The notes: generated from the sequence alone by a model not told the origin. A stretch of 64,000 nucleotides of DNA from Ignavibacteria bacterium (GCA_019694675.1 JAIBBK010000006.1:1-64000); one strand, 5' to 3'. Numbered from the stretch's first letter, positions 44,195 through 53,398 are shown. Program-made: numbers and translations.

Positions 44195-47100
44195 TCACCT
44201 GCTCATAAACACCGCCGCCTTCAGCGTCTTTGCGCCTGCGCTTCCGCAGTCAACGTAAACAATGTACATCCCGCTTGCAACGTAGCTCCCGTCGCTGTTC
44301 TTCAGATCCCACTTCTGCAGTGAACTGTTAGGGTCACTGCTGTCCCTGATGATCTTCTTTACAAGCACTCCGTCAAGAGTGTAGATGTAGATCGTGCTCC
44401 TGAGAGGAAGATTCGAGAAGTATATGAACTTCTCTCCTCCGGAATCATACTCAAGCTCGGAAGTTGCAAAGTACGGATTCGGAAACACATTGATTGAGGC
44501 GATCTCGGCTGAAGTTATGTTTGAACTGCTTATGCTTATGCCCTTCACTTCCCATGTGTACCTGAGTGGATAGCCCGGAACAAACTCCGGCTTCGTGATC
44601 CTGTACGGCCAAACTGTAAGCACATCACCTTCAGTGAATTTCATTGGACTTCCGCCGGATGTCTTCTTTGCGCGGGGATGCCACGCATACATCACATCCA
44701 TCGCAGGAAATCCAATCGTGGGATTTCCAATGCCGGGATTCTTACCTGTGTATGCCTGATTCGGAACTGGGTCATAATCGGAAGCCAGTATGTATGTGAA
44801 ATGATAATTGCCAAGCAAAGACGTATCCGGATCCCATAACGAATTGTTGTCCTTGTCAAGGAATGCAGTGTTCAACTGCCTTGGGGTGCCTCCGGTCGAA
44901 TCAAGTTCGTCAACGGCGAACACACTGAACGGTACATCAACCATGTCTGCATAAGGAGTGTTCGTCAGATTTGTATCCGCAGGAACATATCTGTATGATT
45001 TTGACGGTTGTCCGAATACGATCTTTATCTTCCTAAGAGGCCCGCCTGTGAGGATTGCATTTTGCCCGGAAACGGGAGTGAAGTGCTTCCCGTTCGCCTT
45101 GACCCTGGAAACGCTGTTGCGGAACGTGCCGTTTGTCGGAAAACTCATACCAATACTGCGGCTTTGATATTGCCGGTTGGTGATCATCTTAGCAGTCTTA
45201 ACTGCCGTCGTATCGGGGCCTTCAAACCAAAGATTCTGAGCTGGTTCGTAATCCCAGCCGTTCCTGTATGATGACTTACCTGGCTGTATGACAGACCCCT
45301 TGTCGGGGATCATTCCCGAATCTCTGTAGTCAAAGTGATGAAGTATCATTCCGTCAACAATCCGGGCAGTGTCATGCCCGTATGAGAAGTTTGGCACGTT
45401 CTTCAATAAGGTATCAATTATGCCAAAGGACTCTCTAAGCAAAGTCCAGGTAGGAATGTCAATTGTGCCTCCGATTTCTGAAGTGTAAGATGACTTCAGC
45501 AATCTTAGCGGATCTGCTATTACAGGCAATACCGTCATGGTTCGCTGATCAGTAAAAAGGGTATCTCCCATTTTGTATTCAGTACTTAATTCAGGGGAGT
45601 TGTTTTGCACAACTATCTTAATGATATTGTCGGGCAAAGACGAACGAAGAACTTTAGGAAGAGAGTAAAAGCCGCCTGTGGGATCGAAGTAATAAGCTGT
45701 CACGGAGAATTTGTACTCGCTCCCGTTTATAAAAGCGCCCCGGCTCACAGTATCCATTTCCAATTCAAGCACTCTTGCTATCCCATTGTCAGAGCCCGGT
45801 TGCACTATGCCATATATTATGCCTTGGTAGTTTTCAAGATATACGCTGTCCCTGATATCCCTGATTCCGTCAGCAATATCAAATGTCTTTAGAAGTATAG
45901 TATCGGCGGATGACGGATTCGAATAATTGGGAAGTATTCTGTAAACATTGTATCCCTGAAACTTATAGGTTCCTCCCGAAAGCTTGTTGGGATATGATAT
46001 CTTCTCACAGGTATCGTTCCAGTACAGTACAATTTTCCCATTTCCCGATGTGCCATAAGTGACCCGGGGTTTGTCAACGTTTATCTCCGTGCTGAAATTG
46101 TTGTTTAAATATTGTCTTACAGACTTTGAAATTAGTTTGAGAATGCTGACACTGTTCCTGTTGTTATTGCCACGGGCAATGATCTGGGCAGTAATTATTG
46201 ACTGGGTATCACCCGGATTCATTGTAACCGGTCCGCAGGAATGAATGGTCCTGCGGTCACCGCCTGCTTGTTCAGTCCACCCTGTGCTTGATTCAGGATC
46301 ACCATTATAAGGAAATTTAGTTGGATGTCCTGTGATGGGATTTATCCATGGAGTGTTGTTCAATCTCAAACCCTGAAGGCTATTGTAAGTTTGACGGAAA
46401 TTGTATGGATCACCTACAACAGGGTCACTGCTATAATAGGAATTGAATGAAGACATTTCGGAAATCCTGCAACCCGGCTTCACTACGAGTCTGTCGCTTC
46501 CGGGAGGATCAAAATACTTTGCGGTATCTCCAGGAGACATTTGCAGCGGACCCCTTATGATCTGAAATCCAACAGCAGGGCAAGCAGCACCGTAAATATC
46601 GTCAATACCTGAAAAATTATATGTATAGCCTAAGCTTAAAACAGAATCACTGCCTACAGCATCATCAGGAGCGCTTCCAAGGTCATCATCTGTCCAGATC
46701 GAAAAATAACAATTCTCCCATGCAACACTGCTGCGGTTTATGATCTTCATTTCCGTATAGATGACCCCGGAAAGTGATCCGTAAGATCTTTCATAGCACC
46801 AGTTCGTCTGCAGTATCTGTGCCTTCAGCGGCGCCGTGCTTCCTGCATTGTTGCCGTGGGCTTCCGGATAGCCGTCCGTATATGAGTAAAACATTGTCTG
46901 GTCTCCCATGAGGAACGGCTTGCCGTCTGAACCTCTGTATGCTCCCTGTTCATAAGGCCAGTGAATGTAGTCGTAAGTATTTGTTTCATTCTTGTTTATG
47001 ACATAGATCCTGTACAGCGAGTCATCCTTTCCCTGCGGATTGCCGCCTGCGTCAATGTATCCCGGCAGATACTCATAATCATATTCTGCAATGGCAATCA

Positions 47101-47401
47101 GTGTGTCATCACCCACCTTTGCGCCTATCCAAAGTCCGGATGCATAACGCGCAAACTTTCCGCTTCCTTTCGGCCATTCGAATCCTGAATTGCCTGTTGT
47201 CGGATTCCTGTTGACGCTCCCGTTATTCCTGTACCATGTCCTTATGTTGTTTGCGTCCATCTGCTTACTGCTGATGATCACTGCAGAAGGCTGGTCTTTG
47301 CGAAGTCCGGTAGATTCATTGACGGCTGTGATCAGGAGTATTGCCGTTATGATCAGCGCATAGAAAAAGAAAAAAGAAACTGACTTCATGATATCTTTCA
47401 T
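44195..47401 (-). CDS. Large secreted protein of unknown function with VFPNPY/FlgD-like C-terminus
   Basis: 1068 residues. Signal peptide/anchor in the first ~28 residues. The body is beta-rich with many Gly, Asn, Tyr and Asp and no catalytic motif I recognise. The final ~100 residues hold 'INVFPNPYFATSELEYDSGG', 'IYIYTLDGVLVKKI', 'KWDLKNSDGSYVASGMYI' and 'AAVFMSR'. This is the FlgD-Ig-like variant of the export tail common in large Ignavibacteria proteins, differing from the NPFNP version. It may be a cell-surface or matrix protein. Alternative Met at residue 5. Confidence 0.8.
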   Translation of the reverse strand: MKDIMKSVSFFFFYALIITAILLITAVNESTGLRKDQPSAVIISSKQMDANNIRTWYRNNGSVNRNPTTGNSGFEWPKGSGKFARYASGLWIGAKVGDDTLIAIAEYDYEYLPGYIDAGGNPQGKDDSLYRIYVINKNETNTYDYIHWPYEQGAYRGSDGKPFLMGDQTMFYSYTDGYPEAHGNNAGSTAPLKAQILQTNWCYERSYGSLSGVIYTEMKIINRSSVAWENCYFSIWTDDDLGSAPDDAVGSDSVLSLGYTYNFSGIDDIYGAACPAVGFQIIRGPLQMSPGDTAKYFDPPGSDRLVVKPGCRISEMSSFNSYYSSDPVVGDPYNFRQTYNSLQGLRLNNTPWINPITGHPTKFPYNGDPESSTGWTEQAGGDRRTIHSCGPVTMNPGDTQSIITAQIIARGNNNRNSVSILKLISKSVRQYLNNNFSTEINVDKPRVTYGTSGNGKIVLYWNDTCEKISYPNKLSGGTYKFQGYNVYRILPNYSNPSSADTILLKTFDIADGIRDIRDSVYLENYQGIIYGIVQPGSDNGIARVLELEMDTVSRGAFINGSEYKFSVTAYYFDPTGGFYSLPKVLRSSLPDNIIKIVVQNNSPELSTEYKMGDTLFTDQRTMTVLPVIADPLRLLKSSYTSEIGGTIDIPTWTLLRESFGIIDTLLKNVPNFSYGHDTARIVDGMILHHFDYRDSGMIPDKGSVIQPGKSSYRNGWDYEPAQNLWFEGPDTTAVKTAKMITNRQYQSRSIGMSFPTNGTFRNSVSRVKANGKHFTPVSGQNAILTGGPLRKIKIVFGQPSKSYRYVPADTNLTNTPYADMVDVPFSVFAVDELDSTGGTPRQLNTAFLDKDNNSLWDPDTSLLGNYHFTYILASDYDPVPNQAYTGKNPGIGNPTIGFPAMDVMYAWHPRAKKTSGGSPMKFTEGDVLTVWPYRITKPEFVPGYPLRYTWEVKGISISSSNITSAEIASINVFPNPYFATSELEYDSGGEKFIYFSNLPLRSTIYIYTLDGVLVKKIIRDSSDPNSSLQKWDLKNSDGSYVASGMYIVYVDCGSAGAKTLKAAVFMSR

Positions 47402-47747
47402 CAGTTCAATCTACCCGAATCCGCACTCCCGGTCAAAGACATTTTTGGGGAATTTACAGGCCTGTTTGAAATGTCAGAATAATGAAATGCTTTGCAAAAG
47501 CCCATACACTGCTTCTTTTGCGGGTTTTTGGGAGGAATTTCTTCGGACAAAAATCCGAATTTGACAGGCACGATCCTTCAGCAATGTGCAGTTACAATGC
47601 AACTTCTTAACAGAGGTTCTCTGCCCGGCACCGAATCTGCGCACAATGCCGAATTCCGGCATCGGTATGAATCGCAGTAAGTCAATGCCCGTCTCAATCT
47701 GAACACACGGCGGCCGGAACGCTGACAGCCGCAACTCCTTCGCAGGA
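47402..47747. other. 346-nt gap, no gene recognised
   Basis: Holds a short hairpin TTCGGA/TCCGAA around 47541-47560 and small open frames (e.g. 47474-47734 minus) with no recognisable product or ribosome binding site. It probably contains the upstream region of the large secreted protein and the 3' flank of the HIT gene. Confidence 0.5.
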
Positions 47748-48065
47748 TTATCTGCCGTATCTCGGGATCAGATGAATGTGCGCATGCATGATGATCTGGC
47801 CTGCGGCTTCGCCGGCATTGATGCTGACATTGTAACCGTTGGGGAAATGATATTCGTCGGTGTGGATCTTCGCAAGGTCAAGCAATACAAGCATGGCGGC
47901 TTTCTCGTCAGAGCTAAGCTCGAAATATGTCTTCACATGCTTCTTTGAGATCACGAGCAGATGTCCCTTTGACTGCGGGAATTTGTCTGGTATAACAAAG
48001 GCATGTTCGTTCTGGAAAAGAATGTTCTCGTTGTTGATGTTGCAGAATACACATGAATTTTCCAT
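47748..48065 (-). CDS. HIT family nucleotide-binding protein
   Basis: 105 residues. Zinc-type Cys pair at the N-terminus ('CVFCNI'), 'HAFVIPDKFPQSKGHLLVI' and the histidine triad 'IIMHAHIHLIPRY' at the extreme C-terminus. Typical members are ~110-140 residues with 20-30 after the triad; this one stops 2 residues after 'PRY'. The triad is complete, so phosphoramidase or Ap4A-type hydrolase activity is possible. It lies 20 nt downstream of the short dockerin-tail gene. Confidence 0.9.
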   Translation of the reverse strand: MENSCVFCNINNENILFQNEHAFVIPDKFPQSKGHLLVISKKHVKTYFELSSDEKAAMLVLLDLAKIHTDEYHFPNGYNVSINAGEAAGQIIMHAHIHLIPRYGR

Positions 48066-48085
48066 ACGTCTGATAAGTTTTTGGT

Positions 48086-48427
48086 TTATGGAATTATTCT
48101 TGATATGAATGAAGAAGCATTGTTGTCTGCTATGGCTATATCCGTCGCGTCCACGGTATTGTTTCCGTTAAGAACTTCGGGAAAATTTCCGGACAGATAA
48201 ATGAATGCGGCGGCGTTTGCTTTCATGAAGAACTCAAGTGTGAAACTGCCGGATACGTCAACCGGCTTTGCAGGAGCATCAAGCCTGATCTTCACCCTGT
48301 CAATGTCGTTTGCACCGTTGCCGAAGGATCTCAGAGAATTGTTTTGAGCTCTGAGCTCGGGTGTGAATGCCAGCAGGATCGCGGGAATCACAATGAATAG
48401 TGTCAGCTTGATAAGTGATGTTCTCAT
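48086..48427 (-). CDS. Short secreted protein with remnant dockerin-like tail (probable internal deletion)
   Basis: 113 residues: signal peptide 1-~27 ('LTLFIVIPAILLAFTPELRA'), then a short segment with 'VSGSFTLEFFMKANA', which looks like the first strands of a LamG/concanavalin-like domain. It then passes abruptly into 'NGNNTVDATDIAIADNNA', ending 'SSFISRIIP', which matches only the second calcium loop and terminus of the shared tail. The rest of the LamG-like domain and most of the tail are missing. The frame is open, so it may be expressed, or a decaying remnant. Divergent from helical paralog 3 (325 nt gap). Confidence 0.7.
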   Translation of the reverse strand: MRTSLIKLTLFIVIPAILLAFTPELRAQNNSLRSFGNGANDIDRVKIRLDAPAKPVDVSGSFTLEFFMKANAAAFIYLSGNFPEVLNGNNTVDATDIAIADNNASSFISRIIP

Positions 48428-48752
48428 ACCGGATTGTCTGTAAATTTACGGATGTACAACGGGAAATGAAATGCAGATAAGCTTATATGGGATTGCCCGG
48501 ATCAGGCAATGAGAATAGGCTCTGGGGCGATGATTGCATTCTGTGAATTACACGGCCGGACATATTGGCATAAATCAAAGCAAGTAAGGCCGTTGTAAGT
48601 GCTGATCACACTTGCGGGTAAGATGATCGGCCCTCCGAAGGAACATTTCATTAACAGATCTGACATTGAATCATCCGTTCAAACATTCGGCTTTTCTTTT
48701 GGACTGAATAAAGTCCTGACCTTGCGTAAATTTTAAGAACATAATTTACAGG
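48428..48752. other. 325-nt divergent intergenic region, no gene recognised
   Basis: Lies between the remnant tail gene and helical paralog 3. TAAATTTT about 30 nt before the ATG at 48753 resembles a -7 box with one mismatch (TAnnTTTG). No RNA gene or coding frame recognised. Confidence 0.4.
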
Positions 48753-50183
48753 ATGCTCAAGAATGACCTGCTGACATTGCTTTCAGCGTTCAGCGATAAT
48801 GATCTGAAGAAGTTCGGCAAGTTTGTCAATTCACCGTACCACAACACAAATGCAAAGGCATCAGAACTTCTTGATGCACTCCGGCCGTTTCATCCCGGCT
48901 TTGGATCCGATACACTCACAAAGAAATTCCTGCACGGAAAACTCTACGGTAAAGGGAAATATGTTGAAGGAACGGTCAACTACCTCTTGTCTGAGCTTCA
49001 GAGACTTGCGGAGAAGTTCATTTCCCTTGAAAACGCAGATCCGGAGATGTTCGGAATTTCATTGCTCAGATTTGCTAACAGAAATCTTGATGACAAGCTC
49101 TTTGACAAGTATCTTGCTTCAGCAAGGAAGTCAGTGAAGAGTTCAGAGTCTAATCTTTATCAGTTTCTCCTGTCCGACATTCTTTCGGCGAGAATTCAGT
49201 CCGAACTGAATATTGTAACCAAGAAAGATGCATACAGAAAAGAATGGCTCGAGCCGTCAAAGTGGCTGATCAGGTTCTACCTTGAGCACATATTAAAGAA
49301 CCTAATCACTCTTACAAATTACAGGCACACCAAAAATCCGGATCTTAACATACCTATGCTTCAGGAAACTATCAGCTTCCTCGGAAATAACCCATCTTAT
49401 CTCGATGATCCCGGAATGAAGTTCTCATACCGGCTGGTGAGGGTGATCGCATTCAGCGACGATTCGGACTATGCAGAAGTGAAGCGGGCGCTTTCGGGAA
49501 ATCACAAGTTTCTGACCGACGCAAAGAGGTCTTCTGCTCTTGCGGCAATGCAGGTTTACTGCACAAATAAACTGCTTCAGGGCGACGACATGAGAATGGA
49601 AGAGTTTGAGATTGCGAAGCTTCGGCTGAAGGTCTTCCGTTTCTCAAAGAAGAACAGGATTCCCGTTGATATTTTTTACAAGACCTTCATGCTTGCTATA
49701 TCAGTCAGGGACTTCTCATGGGCGAAGAAGTTTACGGAGGAATACGCCTGCCTTCTGAATGAAACATTTCAAAACAACGCTTTGCATTACTGCAAAGCTC
49801 GTTTGCTCTATCAGGATGGGAAGCTCAGCGATGCCCTTGAAGAGCTCAGCAGGATCAGATCGTTCTCCTTCATTCACTTCAAGCCTGCAGTGAAGATCCT
49901 TCAGCTTATGATATTCTTTGACCTGAATATGCTGAAAGAGGCGGAAGATTCTGCGCTTGCATTTTCGCAGTTCCTCCGCGGCGACAAACTTATCCCCGAA
50001 GAACACAAGAAAGCATACCGCTCATTTACACGCTATTATCATATGCTTGTAAATGCATTCTTATCCGGCAAGAAGAACAAAATAGATGACGTTACGGTCA
50101 GGATCGGTTCAGAAAAAGGATTCCTGATCGGGAAGAAATGGTTCCTGGAAAAACTCGGAAGCACAAAGAAAAAGAGCGCCTGA
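48753..50183 (+). CDS. Uncharacterised helical protein, paralog 3 of 3 (SPYHN family)
   Basis: 476 residues, soluble, helical, Lys-rich C-terminus, no signal peptide. N-terminal 'LKKFGKFVNSPYHNTNAK' (~residues 18-35) carries the family motif; 'LYGKGKYVEGTVNYLLSEL' (~residues 64-82) and the TPR-like 'LYQDGKLSDALEELSRI' (~350) align with the other two paralogs. It is flanked on both sides by dockerin-like-tail genes: divergent 48086 and convergent 50230. No known function recognised; a scaffold, chaperone or regulatory role is conceivable, but nothing in the sequence decides this. Confidence 0.85.
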   Translation: MLKNDLLTLLSAFSDNDLKKFGKFVNSPYHNTNAKASELLDALRPFHPGFGSDTLTKKFLHGKLYGKGKYVEGTVNYLLSELQRLAEKFISLENADPEMFGISLLRFANRNLDDKLFDKYLASARKSVKSSESNLYQFLLSDILSARIQSELNIVTKKDAYRKEWLEPSKWLIRFYLEHILKNLITLTNYRHTKNPDLNIPMLQETISFLGNNPSYLDDPGMKFSYRLVRVIAFSDDSDYAEVKRALSGNHKFLTDAKRSSALAAMQVYCTNKLLQGDDMRMEEFEIAKLRLKVFRFSKKNRIPVDIFYKTFMLAISVRDFSWAKKFTEEYACLLNETFQNNALHYCKARLLYQDGKLSDALEELSRIRSFSFIHFKPAVKILQLMIFFDLNMLKEAEDSALAFSQFLRGDKLIPEEHKKAYRSFTRYYHMLVNAFLSGKKNKIDDVTVRIGSEKGFLIGKKWFLEKLGSTKKKSA

Positions 50184-50206
50184 CCAAATCAACAAGCCGG
50201 GCGCTC
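50165..50206 (-). terminator. Terminator of the DNRLRE/dockerin-like gene, inside the 3' end of paralog 3
   Basis: On the minus strand GAGCGCC (50200-50206) pairs with GGCGCTC (50174-50180) and is followed by TTTTTCTTT. The second arm and T-run lie in the last codons of the convergent plus-strand gene. Confidence 0.7.
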
Positions 50207-50229
50207 CTAAAAATGACTGCCGATTATTT

Positions 50230-51456
50230 TTACGGCCTGATAACGCTTACAAAATTGTTTGCATTGTTCCCTGCAATCGAAGCGTCAGTTCCGTCAACAA
50301 AGTCATCACCGTTCACATCTGTAGGCACATATCCGGATACGAAAGCGTAAGAGTCATTGTCTATCAACTGCAGATCAGTTCCATCAACAGTTCCGTCCTG
50401 ATTTACATCACCGCTGTAAATGCAGAATGACGGATAGACAAATGTGAGATTGTTTCCGTATGCCAGTGATGCGGATGAAGTGAAATCATAATAATTGAAG
50501 AACGGATCCGACAGTGCAACCGGGGCCGCACTCCATGTCTCGATCGAATTTCGGTGCTTTACTACAACATAATAGTTTCCTGTGTCAGCATTCGGAAAAC
50601 ATACAAGTGCGTTTCCGTAAGCATCGGCAAGCGTTTGAGCAGAGTCAACCACTGCGTAAGGAGAAACGGGAGATCTCAGCAGTACCTTAACAGTGTCAGG
50701 AACCTGTGTGGAACCGTTGAAGAATCCTTCTATTAATACACCAACATTCAGCGGGAGGGAATTGAGTGTGTACGTAACTGAGATCAGCGGCCTGTAGCTT
50801 GTGTCAGGATTCTCACGCGTATCAAATCTTTTGGCAGTTGTGCCGGCAGATTCATCGCCTATCAGTATCCATCCGTAATTGGACTGAGTCCTTATCCAGT
50901 CCTGCACATCCTGAGCCATCCTTGGGGAACTCCAGTAGTAATATCCATTCTGATCAACAGATGTTGTTGCACTCGCACTGTCTTCAAAATATCCTCCCGG
51001 CCTTACCCAGTTATCATCGGGATAATAGTTATTGACCCAGGTAGCATCTCCGGGGTCTGCCTGTGTTCCGAATCCTTCTTCACCCGGAGCATCGGAGCCG
51101 GACTCTCCCCATTCCTGAAGCAGTCTGTGAAGTTTTACATTCTTCGGTCCGCTTATGGTCCTTGACATGTGCAGTCTGAGAGTGACGTTCTGGATCGTCG
51201 CACAAGGCGGTATAAACTTGGAAAGTATGAAGAAGTTGATCAGCCCTCTGCGCTTGTTTGCCGTTACAGTTGTACCTGCAAAGAAGTAATCGCCGCTGCC
51301 GTTGCTGTAAGAAGAGGATTCTTCATAGATTGTATTATCGGAACATTGCCGCAGAGTGATGGTAGTCTGAGCATCCGCTTCGCCGAAAAGTATGGCAAAC
51401 GCAATGATCACAAAAAGTCCGGACATAAAGATCCGCTTGCTGTTTGATTTATTCAT
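50230..51456 (-). CDS. Secreted DNRLRE-domain protein with dockerin-like tail
   Basis: 408 residues from ATG 51456. The frame continues upstream to 51573, but only 'MNKSNSKRIFMSGLFVIIAF' begins a proper signal peptide. Residues ~30-235 resemble the DNRLRE beta-sandwich module ('TIYEESSSYSNGSGDYFFAG', 'ATIQNVTLRLHMS', 'VQDWIRTQSNYGWILIGDE', 'RFDTRENPDTSYRPLISVTY'), a domain linked to surface or polysaccharide-associated proteins. The last ~165 residues are the shared tail: 'YYVVVKHRNSIETWSAAP', loops 'GDVNQDGTVDGTD' and 'TDVNGDDFVDGTD', ending 'NFVSVIRP'. Convergent with helical paralog 3. Confidence 0.87.
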   Translation of the reverse strand: MNKSNSKRIFMSGLFVIIAFAILFGEADAQTTITLRQCSDNTIYEESSSYSNGSGDYFFAGTTVTANKRRGLINFFILSKFIPPCATIQNVTLRLHMSRTISGPKNVKLHRLLQEWGESGSDAPGEEGFGTQADPGDATWVNNYYPDDNWVRPGGYFEDSASATTSVDQNGYYYWSSPRMAQDVQDWIRTQSNYGWILIGDESAGTTAKRFDTRENPDTSYRPLISVTYTLNSLPLNVGVLIEGFFNGSTQVPDTVKVLLRSPVSPYAVVDSAQTLADAYGNALVCFPNADTGNYYVVVKHRNSIETWSAAPVALSDPFFNYYDFTSSASLAYGNNLTFVYPSFCIYSGDVNQDGTVDGTDLQLIDNDSYAFVSGYVPTDVNGDDFVDGTDASIAGNNANNFVSVIRP

Positions 51457-51710
51457 TTTGATGGCCTTTAAATTGAGATTTGAAACAATTTGCCCAATGC
51501 CTTCAAAACTTGCAAGGCAACACTTGCAACAGATTCTGAAATGACATTCAATATGATGATGGACTGACAGCAACCATCACCTCTTTTTGTACATCCTCGC
51601 CCGCACAACGAAATTTTACAAAGAAATTTGTCGCGATATCTTCCATTAAAGAACCGTTCCGTTAGAGCTTATTGCTTTGCAATTCTTCAGCCGTAAAAAT
51701 ATATTGCATA

Positions 51711-52391
51711 ATGATTATCCGCACAGCTTCACCTTCCGTCAGAATTGCATTTTCAGTTACGGCTCTCTGCATATTTTTACTTGGCCTCACACCGCTCAAT
51801 GCCAGTTCACAGGTTAAGGTGAGTGCATTCGGAGGTTTGAATCTTGCTACACTTTCCGGAGATTCCCCCGAGAATACAGCCTACTCTGGCGGCGCAGGTT
51901 ACATTGCAGGACTCAAGATCGATTATCCGCTGACAAAGGACATATATCTTTCACTGCAGCCAAACTACTCAGTATACGGCGCAACACTCGGATTTGACGT
52001 AAACGAAGAAGACTACCGCGACAGCATCTCAATTGACTTCTCATATTTCAGAGTGCCGCTGGTCGTTACCTTCGAAGCTATGAACGGCATTACGTATTTT
52101 TCCAGCGGCTTTGACCTGGGTATATTCAATGAAGCCGGCAGTGAATTTGTGAACGGTTCCGGAAGCAGAAATGATATTTCGGACTATTTTGAATCGCTTG
52201 ACCTGTCGGTATTGTTCGGAGCTGGGGCAAACCTTCCTGTCGGTCCGCTTAAGATCGGAGCAGAGCTCAGATATGTGCAAAGCCTCACCAACGCAAGCTC
52301 AGGCAAAGCACTTAATGAAGGCGGTTACCTACCGCCGCGATTCAGAATGTCAGGTTTACAAATACTCGGAGGAGTGACTTACAAATTTTGA
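51711..52391 (+). CDS. Outer-membrane beta-barrel protein (PorT-like family)
   Basis: 226 residues from ATG 51711 (an upstream non-ATG frame to 51672 is less likely). Signal peptide 'VTALCIFLLGLTPLNASSQ', then 'VKVSAFGGLNLATLSGD', alternating amphipathic strands ('YLSLQPNYSVYGATLGF', 'FRVPLVVTFEA') and a terminal strand 'LQILGGVTYKF' ending in aromatic Phe, as expected for BAM substrates. PF13568-like small barrel; ligand unknown. The TGA stop overlaps the TTG start of the next gene. Confidence 0.85.
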   Translation: MIIRTASPSVRIAFSVTALCIFLLGLTPLNASSQVKVSAFGGLNLATLSGDSPENTAYSGGAGYIAGLKIDYPLTKDIYLSLQPNYSVYGATLGFDVNEEDYRDSISIDFSYFRVPLVVTFEAMNGITYFSSGFDLGIFNEAGSEFVNGSGSRNDISDYFESLDLSVLFGAGANLPVGPLKIGAELRYVQSLTNASSGKALNEGGYLPPRFRMSGLQILGGVTYKF

Positions 52392-53398
52392 CCATAAGAT
52401 ACTTGAATACAGGAATCCTGAAAAGCAGCTTAGCCTCAGTGAGTCATTTTCTTATCATGATGTCGCTTATGTTTCTCTCCGCCGTTGTCTACGGCAGTGA
52501 ACCGGGCGATTCAACTGAGCAGACAAATGAGAGGTACTCCATACTCAACGGACATAAATTTGTTGTGAATTCCAACATCAGCACCCCGTTCATAAACACA
52601 TATATTCAGAACCGGATCGGTGTAGGACAAACAATGAATCTGAGCATACCGGAGACCGTCATTGAAGGACAGCCGGTGCAGGTTAAGGGGGAACTGCTTT
52701 TCACATTCCTGAATCTTGAGTACCAGCAGAAGATCAGAGACTGGCTTGCATTCAACGCGTCAATTGATCTTCGGGGAAGACTCGGCAACAAACCGGGTTC
52801 GCTCATTGCTGAAGGTGTTGATGTTGCCACCGGCTATGAGTTAAGCTGGCTATTCAGGCTCTACCAGAATAAGGAGTTTATGCTTTCCGGTTCAGCGGAT
52901 GTAAGCAACAGGAGTTTTACGATAATTGATCTTAAAGATTTCATACAGGGAATCATAGACAGCGGAAAGATCACCGAAGACAGCAAGCTTGTGAAAGATG
53001 TGCCAGCGCTCAGGGCAGGTGTCGGCGTTAAAGCTGCATATGCGTTCAACCGCGTTTTCGGATTGACCGCCTTCGCAAATGTTAAATACGGTGAGACTGT
53101 AAACTACGGTGCAGACAATGACTGGTTCATTTCTTACGGCCTTGCCGTGGATGCTGATCTTCTTCCCAAACAGAAAGTGCCGGTCGGATTTCTACTGGGC
53201 TTCTTCGCATCCAACGTTCCCGGTGCGGATGGTACTTTAGAATCCTATCCAAAGAATTTCATTTTGCAGGTGAACTACACAGGCAATGAAGATATTGTTA
53301 TCGGACTTGAAAGTAATTTACAGTACTACAGGCCGATTGATTACGATGACAACATAAAGTTTGTCAATTTCTCGTTCAACATGAGATACTTCTTCTGA
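52388..53398 (+). CDS. Predicted outer-membrane beta-barrel protein
   Basis: 336 residues, starting at TTG 52388, overlapping the previous stop as TTGA, so the two are translationally coupled. Signal peptide 'FLIMMSLMFLSAVVYGS'. The remainder is amphipathic strands, e.g. 'LFTFLNLEYQQKIRDWLAF', 'GVGVKAAYAFNRVFGLTAFA' and 'DIVIGLESNLQYYRP', ending 'NFSFNMRYFF' with a terminal Phe. I do not recognise a specific family. Pairing with the 51711 barrel suggests a joint outer-membrane role. Confidence 0.75.
   Translation: MTIRYLNTGILKSSLASVSHFLIMMSLMFLSAVVYGSEPGDSTEQTNERYSILNGHKFVVNSNISTPFINTYIQNRIGVGQTMNLSIPETVIEGQPVQVKGELLFTFLNLEYQQKIRDWLAFNASIDLRGRLGNKPGSLIAEGVDVATGYELSWLFRLYQNKEFMLSGSADVSNRSFTIIDLKDFIQGIIDSGKITEDSKLVKDVPALRAGVGVKAAYAFNRVFGLTAFANVKYGETVNYGADNDWFISYGLAVDADLLPKQKVPVGFLLGFFASNVPGADGTLESYPKNFILQVNYTGNEDIVIGLESNLQYYRPIDYDDNIKFVNFSFNMRYFF

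Noticed and set aside
47474..47734. 86-residue minus-strand frame in the 346-nt gap
   Set aside because: No ribosome binding site, no recognisable product, unusual composition; treated as non-coding.
20151..51456. Cellulosome-type assembly from the dockerin-like loops
   Set aside because: No cohesin, scaffoldin or glycoside hydrolase was seen in the window; passengers are peptidases and propeller proteins.
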